10,995 nt of DNA, from positions 1 through 10,995 of the forward strand of contig CAQFOZ010000066.1 of assembly GCA_948788915.1 (NCBI GenBank), read 5' to 3'. Numbering within the stretch: position 1 is the first letter of the stretch; every line of letters begins with the position of its first letter. Shown here piece by piece: positions 1 to 6,902 of the stretch. Made by a program: the position numbers and the translations under genes. The stretch is from an uncultured Muribaculaceae bacterium. Lineage in GTDB: Bacteria; Bacteroidota; Bacteroidia; Bacteroidales; Muribaculaceae. The notes beneath the pieces were generated by a model that worked only from the letters and a program-made list of their open reading frames with translations, was not told where the DNA came from and did not search any database.

Positions 1-91
1 CTGCAAAGGTAAGTTTTTTATCACACAAACACAGGTTTATTACTATGCGCCAGTAAGATTCCGACCGAAAAAGTCCACCGAATAAGATTGC

Positions 92-115
92 TTTGCGTTG
101 ATACACACTATTTTG
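92..115 (+). promoter_or_regulatory. Possible promoter of the broken integrase
   Basis: A TTTG at 92-95 lies upstream of TATTTTG at 109-115. These resemble the Bacteroidetes -33 (TTTG) and -7 (TAnnTTTG) elements, but the -7 box is one base short and the spacing of 13 bases is less than usual. The integrase ATG at 171 is 55 bases downstream. This is weak evidence and is offered only as a candidate. Confidence 0.22.
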
Positions 116-170
116 CGTAGTCGTACTTCTGGCTTTGAAACTTAATTTTACAAACAAAAAGTATCAAGCC

Positions 171-1005
171 ATGCAAAGAAACTATTTTTCGATTCTCTTC
201 TTTATCAGAAGAACAAGACTGTTGAAAAACGGTGAGGCACCTATCGGGTTACGAATCACTGTAAACGGGAAACATGCCGAAACGCAAATCAAGCGCAGTG
301 TTGCCGAAAAGCGTTGGAATGCCTCCAAAGGTTGTGTGACAGGCAAAGACCGCAAAGCGCTGGAACTGAACCAATATTTGGAATCTGTCAGGACGAAGAT
401 TTATCAAATACATCGCGAATTGCTGCAAGACGGCAAAACCATCACGGCTTTCACCATGATACAGAAGTTAAATGGTGAGAGCGAAGCTCCTAAGATGCTC
501 TTGGAAGTATTCCGTGAGCATAACAAGAAGTACAGGGAATTCATAGGCCGTGATTATGTGAAAGGCACAGTTTTAAGGTACGAAAGGACAGTCCGTTATC
601 TGGAGGAAATGCTTCAAAGCCAATACAATCTGAAAGATATTCCATTGAAGGAGCTGAACTATGAATTTGTTCTGAACTTTGAACACTTTTGTAAAGGTGC
701 AGAAGAGCTGTGCCCAAAATACGGCTGTCAAGTATCTGAAGAACTTGAAGAAAATCACCCGGCTTGCGTTGGTCAACAAATGGATTACCAATGACTCATT
801 CTCAGAAATCCGTTTTCACCAGACACAGAGCAACCGTGATTTCTTGACGGAAAAGGAGCTCAACACTATCATCAATAAGAAGTTTGATATACAACGCCTT
901 GAAACTGTCCGTGATATTTTTGTCTTTTGTGCGCTGGATGCTCAGTATCTGACACCGGAGCATATCACACAATACAACAACGGGGACTTTTGGATTGGAA
1001 AACCG
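171..1005 (+). pseudogene. Tyrosine recombinase/integrase remnant (Bacteroides mobile-element type)
   Basis: This is the N-terminal half of a Bacteroidetes site-specific tyrosine recombinase. An arm-type DNA-binding domain comes first (KNGEAPIGLRITVNGK, then a KRWNASKG motif), followed by a SAM-like core-binding domain (EFVLNFEHF). The first ATG fitting family starts is at 171; the open frame reaches back to a TTG at 135. The frame breaks at about 696: removing one G of the GG at 696-697 joins EHFCK to VQKSCAQNTAVKYLKNLKK, which is standard family sequence and runs on to about 1005. Near 931-940, FCALDAQYLTPEHI reads as if roughly six residues were lost where relatives have the TGL box holding or adjoining the first catalytic residue. 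Homology stops after FWIGKP (about 1005), where antisense sequence of the next gene begins, so the H-x-x-R and Tyr parts are absent. It is surely non-functional. I inferred the intact family sequence from memory, not from an alignment. Confidence 0.88.
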
Positions 1006-1266
1006 TGTGATATGTGGAAATATGAGTGTCACTGTTGCCACTCCGTCTTTCACGGTGGTTTTGATTGAAATAGCCGAATATTCTACCCCTCCCCATGACG
1101 GAATTAGTTTTACATCGGATACAGTATATCGGTTTCCTGCTGCTTTGTCATCAGTGAATACGATAGTCACTTTGTTGTCGTAGTTGTTGAAGCCTTGACA
1201 TTTAGGCTTCGCATACACTGTCAGGCTTGCAACCAGACTGATTAAAAAGATTATAAACGTTTGCAT
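1005..1266 (-). pseudogene. Truncated small secreted protein, third gene of the barrel operon
   Basis: The ATG at 1266 opens 11 bases after the stop of the outer-membrane barrel gene, so it was very probably cotranscribed with it. The product begins with a clear signal peptide (MQTFIIFLISLVASLTVYA, likely cut before KPKC) and continues with a short beta-rich stretch (VTIVFTDDKAAGNRYTVSDV, VKDGVATVTL). The open frame runs on to 802 (154 codons), but from about 1005 it is only the antisense of the integrase remnant. About 87 codons are therefore native and the original 3' end is missing. I do not recognise the family. It is probably a pseudogene, although a 154-aa chimeric protein with an antisense-derived tail could still be made and exported. 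The junction is set to within a few codons by where integrase similarity ends. Confidence 0.68.
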
Positions 1267-1277
1267 GACTGGGCAGA

Positions 1278-3587
1278 TTAGAATCTAGATTTCTCGGAAT
1301 TGCCGGCGCCTGTGCCACGATAGCGGTCGCGAGTTGTGTTAAAGCGGTACTGGAGTGTGAGCATCACAGAGCGTCCGGGAGAGTAATTCTTCTGTACTAT
1401 CTTCACTATGTCATTATACATCATCGCATCATTTTGCGAGGTGTTGAACAAATCCTTTGCCTCAAGCGTCACACTGAACGCATCGTTGAAGAATCCTTTG
1501 TATATCTTGGCGTTGACATACCAGGGAGTGTTGGAGAGCTTCATGTTGTTGTCCCATGAACGGGTCATCAGTTGAGCGTCCACATTCAGCCAGATGTCGA
1601 AAGGGAGATGCACCGCATTCTGCCACTGTAACATAAAGCCCGGGGTATTCATTTTCATCGGCTTGCCGTCAACCGGAAGAGTGAGCCATTGTTTCATAAC
1701 ACCAACATTGACGCGAGGCTGCCAAACGCCGACCTTGAACTGGCCGCCTACAAATGCCTGAAAATAATGGCGATGGTCGAGATTGGCGGTTCGGATGATG
1801 GTAGCCTCTCCATCAGTACCGTAAGGTTCGGTGATATGATATACGCCGTCCTTGAAGTAGGTGTACGACACCTGCGCGAAGAACTGTCGCCACTGGGCCA
1901 TATATTCCACAGTCTGCATTTTTGTGGGTTTCAGATAGGGATTGCCTGTCTCGAACGTGAGCCGGTTGATGTAGCTGACAGCACCGTCAAGTTGACTGTA
2001 TCCGGGTCGCACTGTCTTGCCGGAGTAGTTCAGCCCCATGCGTACAGCACCGATTTTCGTGGCTAAATTCAGCGACGGGAATAGATTGTCATACTTCTTG
2101 CTCTGGCCATCGCGGAGATTCCCCATCTCGTAATAATCGAATTTCACATGCTCGTAGCGGAGTCCGACACCGATGTTGAAGCGACCGAACTGTTGCGCGA
2201 TCTGCACGAAAGCCGCTATATTGCTTTCGTCCACCTTGTTGTCTACATCCTGAACTTCTGGAATATTGGCTGAAAAAAGATTAGTGGTGTGGGTATTTGT
2301 GTATTCCTCGCCAACCTGTATCTGTCCTTTCCAAATGGGGTAGCTTACCACAAGTTTCTCGGCGAACATACGGTTGTGGTTGGTAGATTCTGTGCTTACA
2401 ATACGGTCATCTCCCGTCTCGCTCAGTTCGTCGCTCAACGATGTTTCTCTGTTCTTATACCAAAGATAATCTGCATTAAAATCAATGGAGAACTTGCCTA
2501 TCTGTCCGTTGTAATACAAATTGGCGTAATGTCGTGGCAACGCTGTGGATTTATTGTTGACATCTGAATTATACCGGTCAAGGAGAGTGTCGTTCTGCCA
2601 TACTTCACTCGGTATGGCTCCTATGATATGGTGGCGGTTCCAGCTGTTCTGATAATATGCGCCGATGCTGTGACGGTCATTGAACATGTAGGAGAAACCG
2701 ATTTTGCCTGTCATATCGTTGTACGATTGCTTGCCTATTGTCCTGAACGACTGGTTGTAAATACCCTTTACCGTTGTCGTGGTCATTTCATTGGAGCGGT
2801 CATCGCGGTTATAACCATACCACCATCCGTAATTGGTGAAAATTTCGAGTCCACGGGTGCGATACTTGAGGTCGATAGAGTTACCGGTGCGGAAATAATG
2901 CTGAAAACCGTTGTCCGTCCGAATAGTACCGCTGAATCCGTCGCCTTTCGGCGGTTTGGTGCGGATTAGAATTACAGACTTCACATTGGCCGCATAAGCA
3001 GCTCCGGGATTGGTGATTACCGATACATTTTTCATGTCCTGTGAATTGAGCTGCGAAAGTTCCTGAAGGTCATTTACCTTGCGTCCGTTGATATATATTT
3101 CGGGAGAGCCTTTGCCGAAGACTTCCAGTGTGCCGCCGTTATCAACTACCATCGGGACACGTGCAAGCACATCGTTGGCTGTACCAGCTATTGCGAGCGA
3201 ACTTCCTTCGATGTTGGTTACAAGAGCATTGCCTTTCATAGTAGTGGTGGGGCGAGTGGCTTTGACCACTACTTCCCCGAGTTCCTTGACGGATGGTTGG
3301 AGTCTGATTACACCGAGATTGCCTGTTGACGGAACCGACATTGATAATGTCTCGTAGCCGACAAACGATATGCGGGCGGTAAGATTACCGTTGGCTTCGG
3401 CATTGACCGAGAAAATACCGGCTGAGTCGCTCACAGTTCCTGTGATATAGGTCGAGTCGCTATAAAGCACGACATTCACGTAGTCCAAAGGAGATTCGTT
3501 TTCTCCAACCACTTTGCCTGTTATCTCCCTGCCGAAAGCAGTAGCCACTGTTGTAAGGACAAGGAGGAGCATGATTATATTTTTCAT
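1278..3587 (-). CDS. CarboxypepD_reg-like outer-membrane beta-barrel protein (TonB-receptor type)
   Basis: This 769-aa protein has the standard order of a Bacteroidetes TonB-dependent-receptor-like barrel. It has a signal peptide (1-19, ending ATAFG) and a carboxypeptidase-regulatory-like domain (about 20-97; GKVVGENESPLDYVNVVLYS, SFVGYETL). A linker with ELGEVVVKATRP follows at about 102-113. Next comes a plug-like domain (about 125-210; VLARVPMVV, SPEIYINGRKV, ITNPGAAYAA), then a long barrel rich in alternating aromatic strands to near the C-terminus. It fits the outer-membrane-barrel family often called OMP_b-brl_3. No SusD partner is nearby, so it is not a classical Sus glycan system, and the substrate is unknown. 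I chose the ATG at 3587, 13 bases after the stop of the lipoprotein gene, because the signal peptide starts there; the frame also allows 3620, inside that gene. It is the middle gene of the operon driven from 4049-4081. Confidence 0.85.
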   Translation of the reverse strand: MKNIIMLLLVLTTVATAFGREITGKVVGENESPLDYVNVVLYSDSTYITGTVSDSAGIFSVNAEANGNLTARISFVGYETLSMSVPSTGNLGVIRLQPSVKELGEVVVKATRPTTTMKGNALVTNIEGSSLAIAGTANDVLARVPMVVDNGGTLEVFGKGSPEIYINGRKVNDLQELSQLNSQDMKNVSVITNPGAAYAANVKSVILIRTKPPKGDGFSGTIRTDNGFQHYFRTGNSIDLKYRTRGLEIFTNYGWWYGYNRDDRSNEMTTTTVKGIYNQSFRTIGKQSYNDMTGKIGFSYMFNDRHSIGAYYQNSWNRHHIIGAIPSEVWQNDTLLDRYNSDVNNKSTALPRHYANLYYNGQIGKFSIDFNADYLWYKNRETSLSDELSETGDDRIVSTESTNHNRMFAEKLVVSYPIWKGQIQVGEEYTNTHTTNLFSANIPEVQDVDNKVDESNIAAFVQIAQQFGRFNIGVGLRYEHVKFDYYEMGNLRDGQSKKYDNLFPSLNLATKIGAVRMGLNYSGKTVRPGYSQLDGAVSYINRLTFETGNPYLKPTKMQTVEYMAQWRQFFAQVSYTYFKDGVYHITEPYGTDGEATIIRTANLDHRHYFQAFVGGQFKVGVWQPRVNVGVMKQWLTLPVDGKPMKMNTPGFMLQWQNAVHLPFDIWLNVDAQLMTRSWDNNMKLSNTPWYVNAKIYKGFFNDAFSVTLEAKDLFNTSQNDAMMYNDIVKIVQKNYSPGRSVMLTLQYRFNTTRDRYRGTGAGNSEKSRF

Positions 3588-3600
3588 ATCCGTAGTTCTT

Positions 3601-4017
3601 TTAATGTTTCTTGAGTTCAATCAGGGCATCTATCAGACTGCCGTCCATATTTATGCCTTTTTCTTCCAATTTGTCACTGACCATCTGTTTTGTTTCTCCG
3701 AGTATATTGGAATCAAGATCTTCCCATGCGAATACCTCGGAGCAGTCATCATTGGTGGTGACGCGTGCATTCTGTTCGATGCGGTTGCCGATTGAGTCCG
3801 TCACATAATAGATGACTACGGATTGAAGTCTGTTGCCGTCGAGAGTGTGAACGTCCGACATTCCCACGTATTCGATATTAGAGATTGAGTCAAGGCGCGT
3901 CAGCACGGCCTGTTCGAGATTGCTGTTCCGGCGGTCTCCTTTGCCCATGGAGCATGAAGCGAGGAGGGAAGCCGCCATCAGAAATGCGATGGAGAAGCTT
4001 TTGAATTTTGTTTTCAT
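3601..4017 (-). CDS. Small outer-envelope lipoprotein of unknown function
   Basis: This 138-aa protein begins with a lipoprotein signal (MKTKFKSFSIAFLMAASLLA, then SC). The lipobox LASC puts the lipidated Cys at residue 22. Behind it come MGKGDRR, an acidic mixed alpha/beta body and a C-terminal helix (SLIDALIELKK). I recognise no known domain. It is the first gene after the promoter at 4049-4081 and lies 13 bases before the barrel start, so it is probably a surface or periplasmic partner of that barrel. A plausible but unproven role is as an accessory subunit of the barrel complex. The ATG at 4017 is the only start that keeps the complete signal sequence. Confidence 0.75.
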   Translation of the reverse strand: MKTKFKSFSIAFLMAASLLASCSMGKGDRRNSNLEQAVLTRLDSISNIEYVGMSDVHTLDGNRLQSVVIYYVTDSIGNRIEQNARVTTNDDCSEVFAWEDLDSNILGETKQMVSDKLEEKGINMDGSLIDALIELKKH

Positions 4018-4048
4018 TTTACATCAGGTTTTATTGATTTTTCTGATG

Positions 4049-4081
4049 CAAAATTACATCCAAAGGGATTTTAACTCCAAA
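4049..4081 (-). promoter_or_regulatory. Bacteroidetes-type promoter for the lipoprotein/barrel operon
   Basis: Read on the - strand, TAATTTTG (+ strand 4049-4056) matches the Bacteroidetes -7 consensus TAnnTTTG exactly. TTTG (+ strand 4078-4081) lies 21 bases upstream, within the usual range for the -33 element. The lipoprotein ATG (4017) is 31 bases downstream of the -7 box. A TCTTAA hexamer (4090-4095) begins 9 bases upstream of the -33 element, well placed for an activator or repressor. An inverted pair CATCAG/CTGATG also lies in the 5' leader (4023-4048). Confidence 0.62.
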
Positions 4082-4085
4082 TATC

Positions 4086-4181
4086 AAAGTCTTAATACGC
4101 GAGATGCAACCAACTGATTATCAGTGGTTGCATCTCTTAAAAGTCTTAATATCCGATCGAGGGTTCTTAATGGTGTCTTAA
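4086..4181. repeat. Cluster of five TCTTAA hexamers with a 12-bp direct repeat
   Basis: TCTTAA occurs at 4090, 4135, 4144, 4165 and 4176, all in the same orientation. Two copies lie in identical 12-mers (AAAGTCTTAATA at 4086-4097 and 4140-4151), placed on either side of the 36-nt palindrome. The last copy covers the stop codon of the LuxR-type regulator gene. The cluster sits directly upstream of the -33 element of the lipoprotein/barrel operon, so it may hold binding sites for a regulator, perhaps the adjacent LuxR-type protein. The local sequence is AT-rich, so some copies may be chance. Confidence 0.42.
4101..4136 (-). terminator. 36-nt palindrome, terminator or operator
   Basis: GAGATGCAACC (4101-4111) pairs exactly with GGTTGCATCTC (4126-4136). 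Inside it ACTGA and TCAGT form a further 5-bp stem with a 3-base loop, leaving one bulged A. It lies 41 bases past the stop of the regulator gene and could end its transcript. However, the - strand sequence after it (CGCGTATTAAGAC) has no U-tract, so an intrinsic terminator of the usual kind is not certain. It is also only about 20 bases upstream of the next promoter's -33 box, so a role as a DNA operator is equally possible. Confidence 0.5.
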
Positions 4182-5917
4182 CGATGGAACTCATCAAGCA
4201 GGAATCTGACAATATCCTCTTTTTCGGGCACCCCGAGCTTCTTTCTTATAGAAGTTTTTCTGACATAGACAGTGGACGTGGTCTGGCCTGTAATTACGCT
4301 GATTTCTTTCGTAGAGAAACCGACCACCATGAGGACGATTATTTGCTCCTCCTTCAAGGTGAGCGCATCGCCGTACTTGCCATGCAGTTTTCCATAGAAT
4401 CCCGAATAGAGATTGTCGATTATCTCAAACACATTCGCCCAGTCGACAAGCTCACCGTTTGTCTCTCCCTCGATAGAAGATATTTTGCGCAGCATCTCTC
4501 GGTTCTGCTCCGTCGGAGTTTCAGCCACCATCCTGATGATGCCGAGCTGTCTTAGCATCGCCGCACGCAGAGCCGAGGAATCCTTGAGTTCAGTAGTCCC
4601 GGCTACGGCAGCCTCGGTTTCGGAATCCTTGACTACGCCGGTTTCCGTTTCGGTATCCTGAGGATGTTCAGGCATTGCCTTATACTCATCGACCATCTTC
4701 TGCAATGCTTCGATACGTTCTTCGTTCTCACGTTCCCGTTGGCGGCGCGCTCTTATTATCCATATAGCACCGACAATGATAATAAGAGCAAAAATGCTAA
4801 TGGCAAGTATAATTACCGTCTTGTGTTCGCTCTCCGCTTTCAAGGCTAACGCAAGGTTTTGCTGACGTAACGCACCACGTTCCGACTCCCACTGTGAGGC
4901 TTTCACTCGGTTGAAGCGTTCGGTCTGACGATTGTTGAGGCCGTTTATGTGCGTCAGCTTGATGCGACCTGTCTGTTTGAAGTCGACAATAGCATTGAGA
5001 AGGTTGCTGTAACTGCGATAATAGGCGTCATCATCCTTTCGCAACTTACTCGCGGCACTGTCAGCCAACGCAAGATTTCGAGCCGCACGACCGACATCAC
5101 CGGTATTCAGAGCGTTTATGGAACGTTGGAAATACAACAGGTCAGCCGCACCGTTGTCAGGCCCTGCTTTGCGGAATATATCGTCAATAAGCACATCACT
5201 CTCCGCGCTTTTTCCATTTTCTGTCAGCAACTGTGCACGTTCAAGCTCAAATATGAACTGCTTGTCGCCCCATTTGTTGGCGCGAGCATAGTCAATCAGT
5301 TCGTCAACGAGATAAAGAGCGGAGTCGGTCTCTTCCGCATATTCATAAGCCGATAACAGCATATATAGGGCCTCCATCTTTCTCATAGAATCCGTCTCCA
5401 GCTTATGAAGTTTTTTAGCATAAGGAATAAGCAGTCTGCCCTGATATTCGGAAGCACCGAGCAAAACGCGAGCCCTCAGACTCTGCACCATCACCGAATC
5501 GGGTACATTTCGGAGCGAGGAAAGGGAATCAAGCATGGATAAGGCACCGGGAGTGTCACCGACCCAAAACTTATACCATGCCAGAACCATACCGCTGCGT
5601 ACATCTCTCACTACATCCTTACCGCGATAATATTCATGGGCGACACGGATAAGGGAGTCGCCGATCATCGAGCGGTTGCGGCTCAGATGGATATATCCCT
5701 TCAGATAATGGTATTTAGCTTGCAGGGAATCCTGTTTCAGCTCAGAGGGATCGATAGCATCCAGTATAGTCAATGCGCTGTCGGGATTGCTCCGCATCAA
5801 CTTTTCCGCCCTATCTAAGTCCTCATTGTACCGGGACATTGACTTTAAGCATGAAGCAACGCCCAGTGCAGCGAGGACCATTAATATGTATATTAGTTTA
5901 TTACAAATTTTGCTCAT
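4178..5917 (-). CDS. Membrane-bound TPR/LuxR-type transcriptional regulator
   Basis: This 579-aa one-component regulator follows a Bacteroidetes architecture. The N-terminal signal segment (MSKICNKLIYILMVLAALGV) ends in a lipobox-like VASC with Cys at 23. TPR-like helices follow (about 30-350; LDRAEKLMRSNPDSALTILD and repeats). A single transmembrane segment spans about 367-389 (VIILAISIFALIIIVGAIWI), followed by a charged coiled-coil region. The C-terminus is a LuxR/GerE-type HTH (519-579; LTLKEEQIIVLMVVGFSTKE, then an IRKKLGV recognition end). The N-terminal part should be periplasmic and the HTH cytoplasmic, letting it sense the envelope state and act on DNA directly. A longer frame opens at 6007, but 5923-6007 is nuclease pseudogene sequence in another frame, so the ATG at 5917 is preferred. 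The likely target is the lipoprotein/barrel operon just downstream. The DUF1016 remnant ends 5 bases before this ATG, so the native promoter has probably been replaced. Confidence 0.82.
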   Translation of the reverse strand: MSKICNKLIYILMVLAALGVASCLKSMSRYNEDLDRAEKLMRSNPDSALTILDAIDPSELKQDSLQAKYHYLKGYIHLSRNRSMIGDSLIRVAHEYYRGKDVVRDVRSGMVLAWYKFWVGDTPGALSMLDSLSSLRNVPDSVMVQSLRARVLLGASEYQGRLLIPYAKKLHKLETDSMRKMEALYMLLSAYEYAEETDSALYLVDELIDYARANKWGDKQFIFELERAQLLTENGKSAESDVLIDDIFRKAGPDNGAADLLYFQRSINALNTGDVGRAARNLALADSAASKLRKDDDAYYRSYSNLLNAIVDFKQTGRIKLTHINGLNNRQTERFNRVKASQWESERGALRQQNLALALKAESEHKTVIILAISIFALIIIVGAIWIIRARRQRERENEERIEALQKMVDEYKAMPEHPQDTETETGVVKDSETEAAVAGTTELKDSSALRAAMLRQLGIIRMVAETPTEQNREMLRKISSIEGETNGELVDWANVFEIIDNLYSGFYGKLHGKYGDALTLKEEQIIVLMVVGFSTKEISVITGQTTSTVYVRKTSIRKKLGVPEKEDIVRFLLDEFHR

Positions 5918-5922
5918 TGGTT

Positions 5923-6403
5923 TTAAAATACGGATAATGCAGAAAATAATAGCGCGGTTGCAGGATTGTCTGAAAATTTGTCGATAATAACGCAATGACG
6001 CCCTCATGGAATTGAAAAAATTATATTATCAGTAGTGTATACAGATTTTCCAACAACTTGTTGGAAATTTACATTTTGAGAATTGCCAACAAGTTGTGGG
6101 CAATTTGTAGATGCCTTGCTATAAAGAAGATAGATCTTCTTCATATAATAGAAATTTTGCGGAGAAAAACCTTTGCCCTCCGGTATTTCTTGATGTAAAT
6201 CTTGACTGAAGAATTTGAAGAAACCACTACCGTAAACATTCTCGGCATCACGGGCCACGATGTCACGACCGAGCGACCAGTAGAAGCACAGCATCTCGCA
6301 GTTCACTTGGGCTGCAGCCTTAATCTGACTGCGGCGGTATCTTTCTTTCAACTCCTGAATCCACCGGGAGTATTCGGCATCGGTTTTTAATCAGTTTGCT
6401 CAT
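5923..6403 (-). pseudogene. DUF1016 (YhcG/PDDEXK-type) nuclease pseudogene, N-terminal part
   Basis: The reading frame from about 6380 gives DAEYSRWIQELKERYRRSQI, then VNCEMLCFYWSLGRDIV and YGSGFFKFFSQDLHQEIP. This is the typical start of the DUF1016 N-terminal domain. An ATG at 6403 opens MSKLIK in the other frame; dropping one A from the A5 run (+ strand T5 at 6384-6388) joins it to TDAEYSRWIQ, so one base was gained there. The frame then reaches TGA at 6004-6006 within SIP-stop-GRHCVIIDKFSDNP. The family has IPWGHH...IIDK here, so TGG has become TGA. Reading through, similarity ends near 5950 and the frame stops at TAA 5923-5925. The C-terminal nuclease domain is gone. Intact DUF1016 genes are often found with restriction-modification or recombinase loci. 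It is dead in this copy. Confidence 0.85.
6047..6105. repeat. Two related palindromes inside the DUF1016 remnant
   Basis: The first is TTTCCAACAA-C-TTGTTGGAAA (6047-6067), a perfect 10-bp inverted repeat around one base. The second (6081-6105) has AATTGCC arms around ACAAGTTGT, with one mismatched pair. Both share CCAACAA(C/G)TTGT. They encode the repeated peptide QLVGNSQ/QQVVGKS in a linker that is repeat-rich in this family. They may therefore be coding repeats rather than control sites. Confidence 0.5.
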
Positions 6404-6489
6404 GCTTTACATTCTTGTGGCTAACCTAATTACAAAATTACAAAAATATTCTGATACATAGGACATAGAATGCAATGATTCAGATTAAT

Positions 6490-6621
6490 CTAACAGACCG
6501 ACAAGTTCTTTTTCATATCTTCGTCAATCTCTCTGTATCGGGCGAAAGCCTTGCTGCCCTCCTTATGCACGGACAAAGCACCCACAAGGCTGGGATCTTT
6601 GACTTTTTTGTAAAGAGTAGC
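6490..6621 (-). pseudogene. 43-codon fragment of an unidentified protein
   Basis: Between TAA at 6622-6624 and TAG at 6490-6492 the - strand reads ATLYKKVKDPSLVGALSVHK, then EGSKAFARYREIDEDMKKNL, then SVC. It is open without an ATG at its beginning and has a charged, protein-like composition, unlike the AT-rich sequence around it. I read it as the C-terminal end of a decayed gene, perhaps from the same accessory element as the DUF1016 remnant that follows in the same orientation. I do not recognise the family. The competing + strand frame across this region (6475-6657) looks less protein-like. Confidence 0.33.
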
Positions 6622-6902
6622 TTAGTATTGCCAGGGCGTGGTTCTTTAATGTTTTGATGACTGACATTAACATAGCTATTAAAATATATAAATCAGCGAA
6701 ACGAGAAAGAAATCAACTTAAGAAGCATGTGTTTGAAAATATATAGTCTCTTTCTACTAATATAAGCAGATTTATAATTAATTTTGAAGCTAACAACTTT
6801 TCATTGGCCTTTAATTGTTATATTAATTAAGAAATCTTCATACATCTTTTTTGGAGACTGGTTTTTCTGTTACAGCACTACGCAAAATATAAATAAATTA
6901 CA
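6622..6902. other. AT-rich intergenic region upstream of the phosphatase gene
   Basis: I find no gene here. One exact match to the -7 box, TAATTTTG, lies at 6779-6786 on the + strand, but no convincing -33 TTTG stands at the right distance, so the promoter of the phosphatase gene is unresolved. ACTACGCAAAATA at 6877-6889 is the reverse complement of 109-121. The region separates the accessory debris from an intact gene. Confidence 0.4.

Noticed and set aside
1689..2066. 125-codon + strand open frame inside the barrel gene
   Set aside because: Antisense of beta-barrel codons; no signal, motif or start context.
4124..4555. 143-codon open frame on the + strand opposite the LuxR regulator
   Set aside because: It overlaps the HTH-coding end of a well supported gene on the other strand and has no recognisable domain.
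6433..6440. TAATTTTG on the - strand as promoter of the DUF1016 remnant
   Set aside because: It matches the -7 box, but no -33 TTTG is present at the right distance, and the gene is dead.
6475..6657. 60-codon + strand open frame in the accessory debris
   Set aside because: The opposite strand gives a more protein-like fragment across the same bases, and this one has no neighbour or motif.
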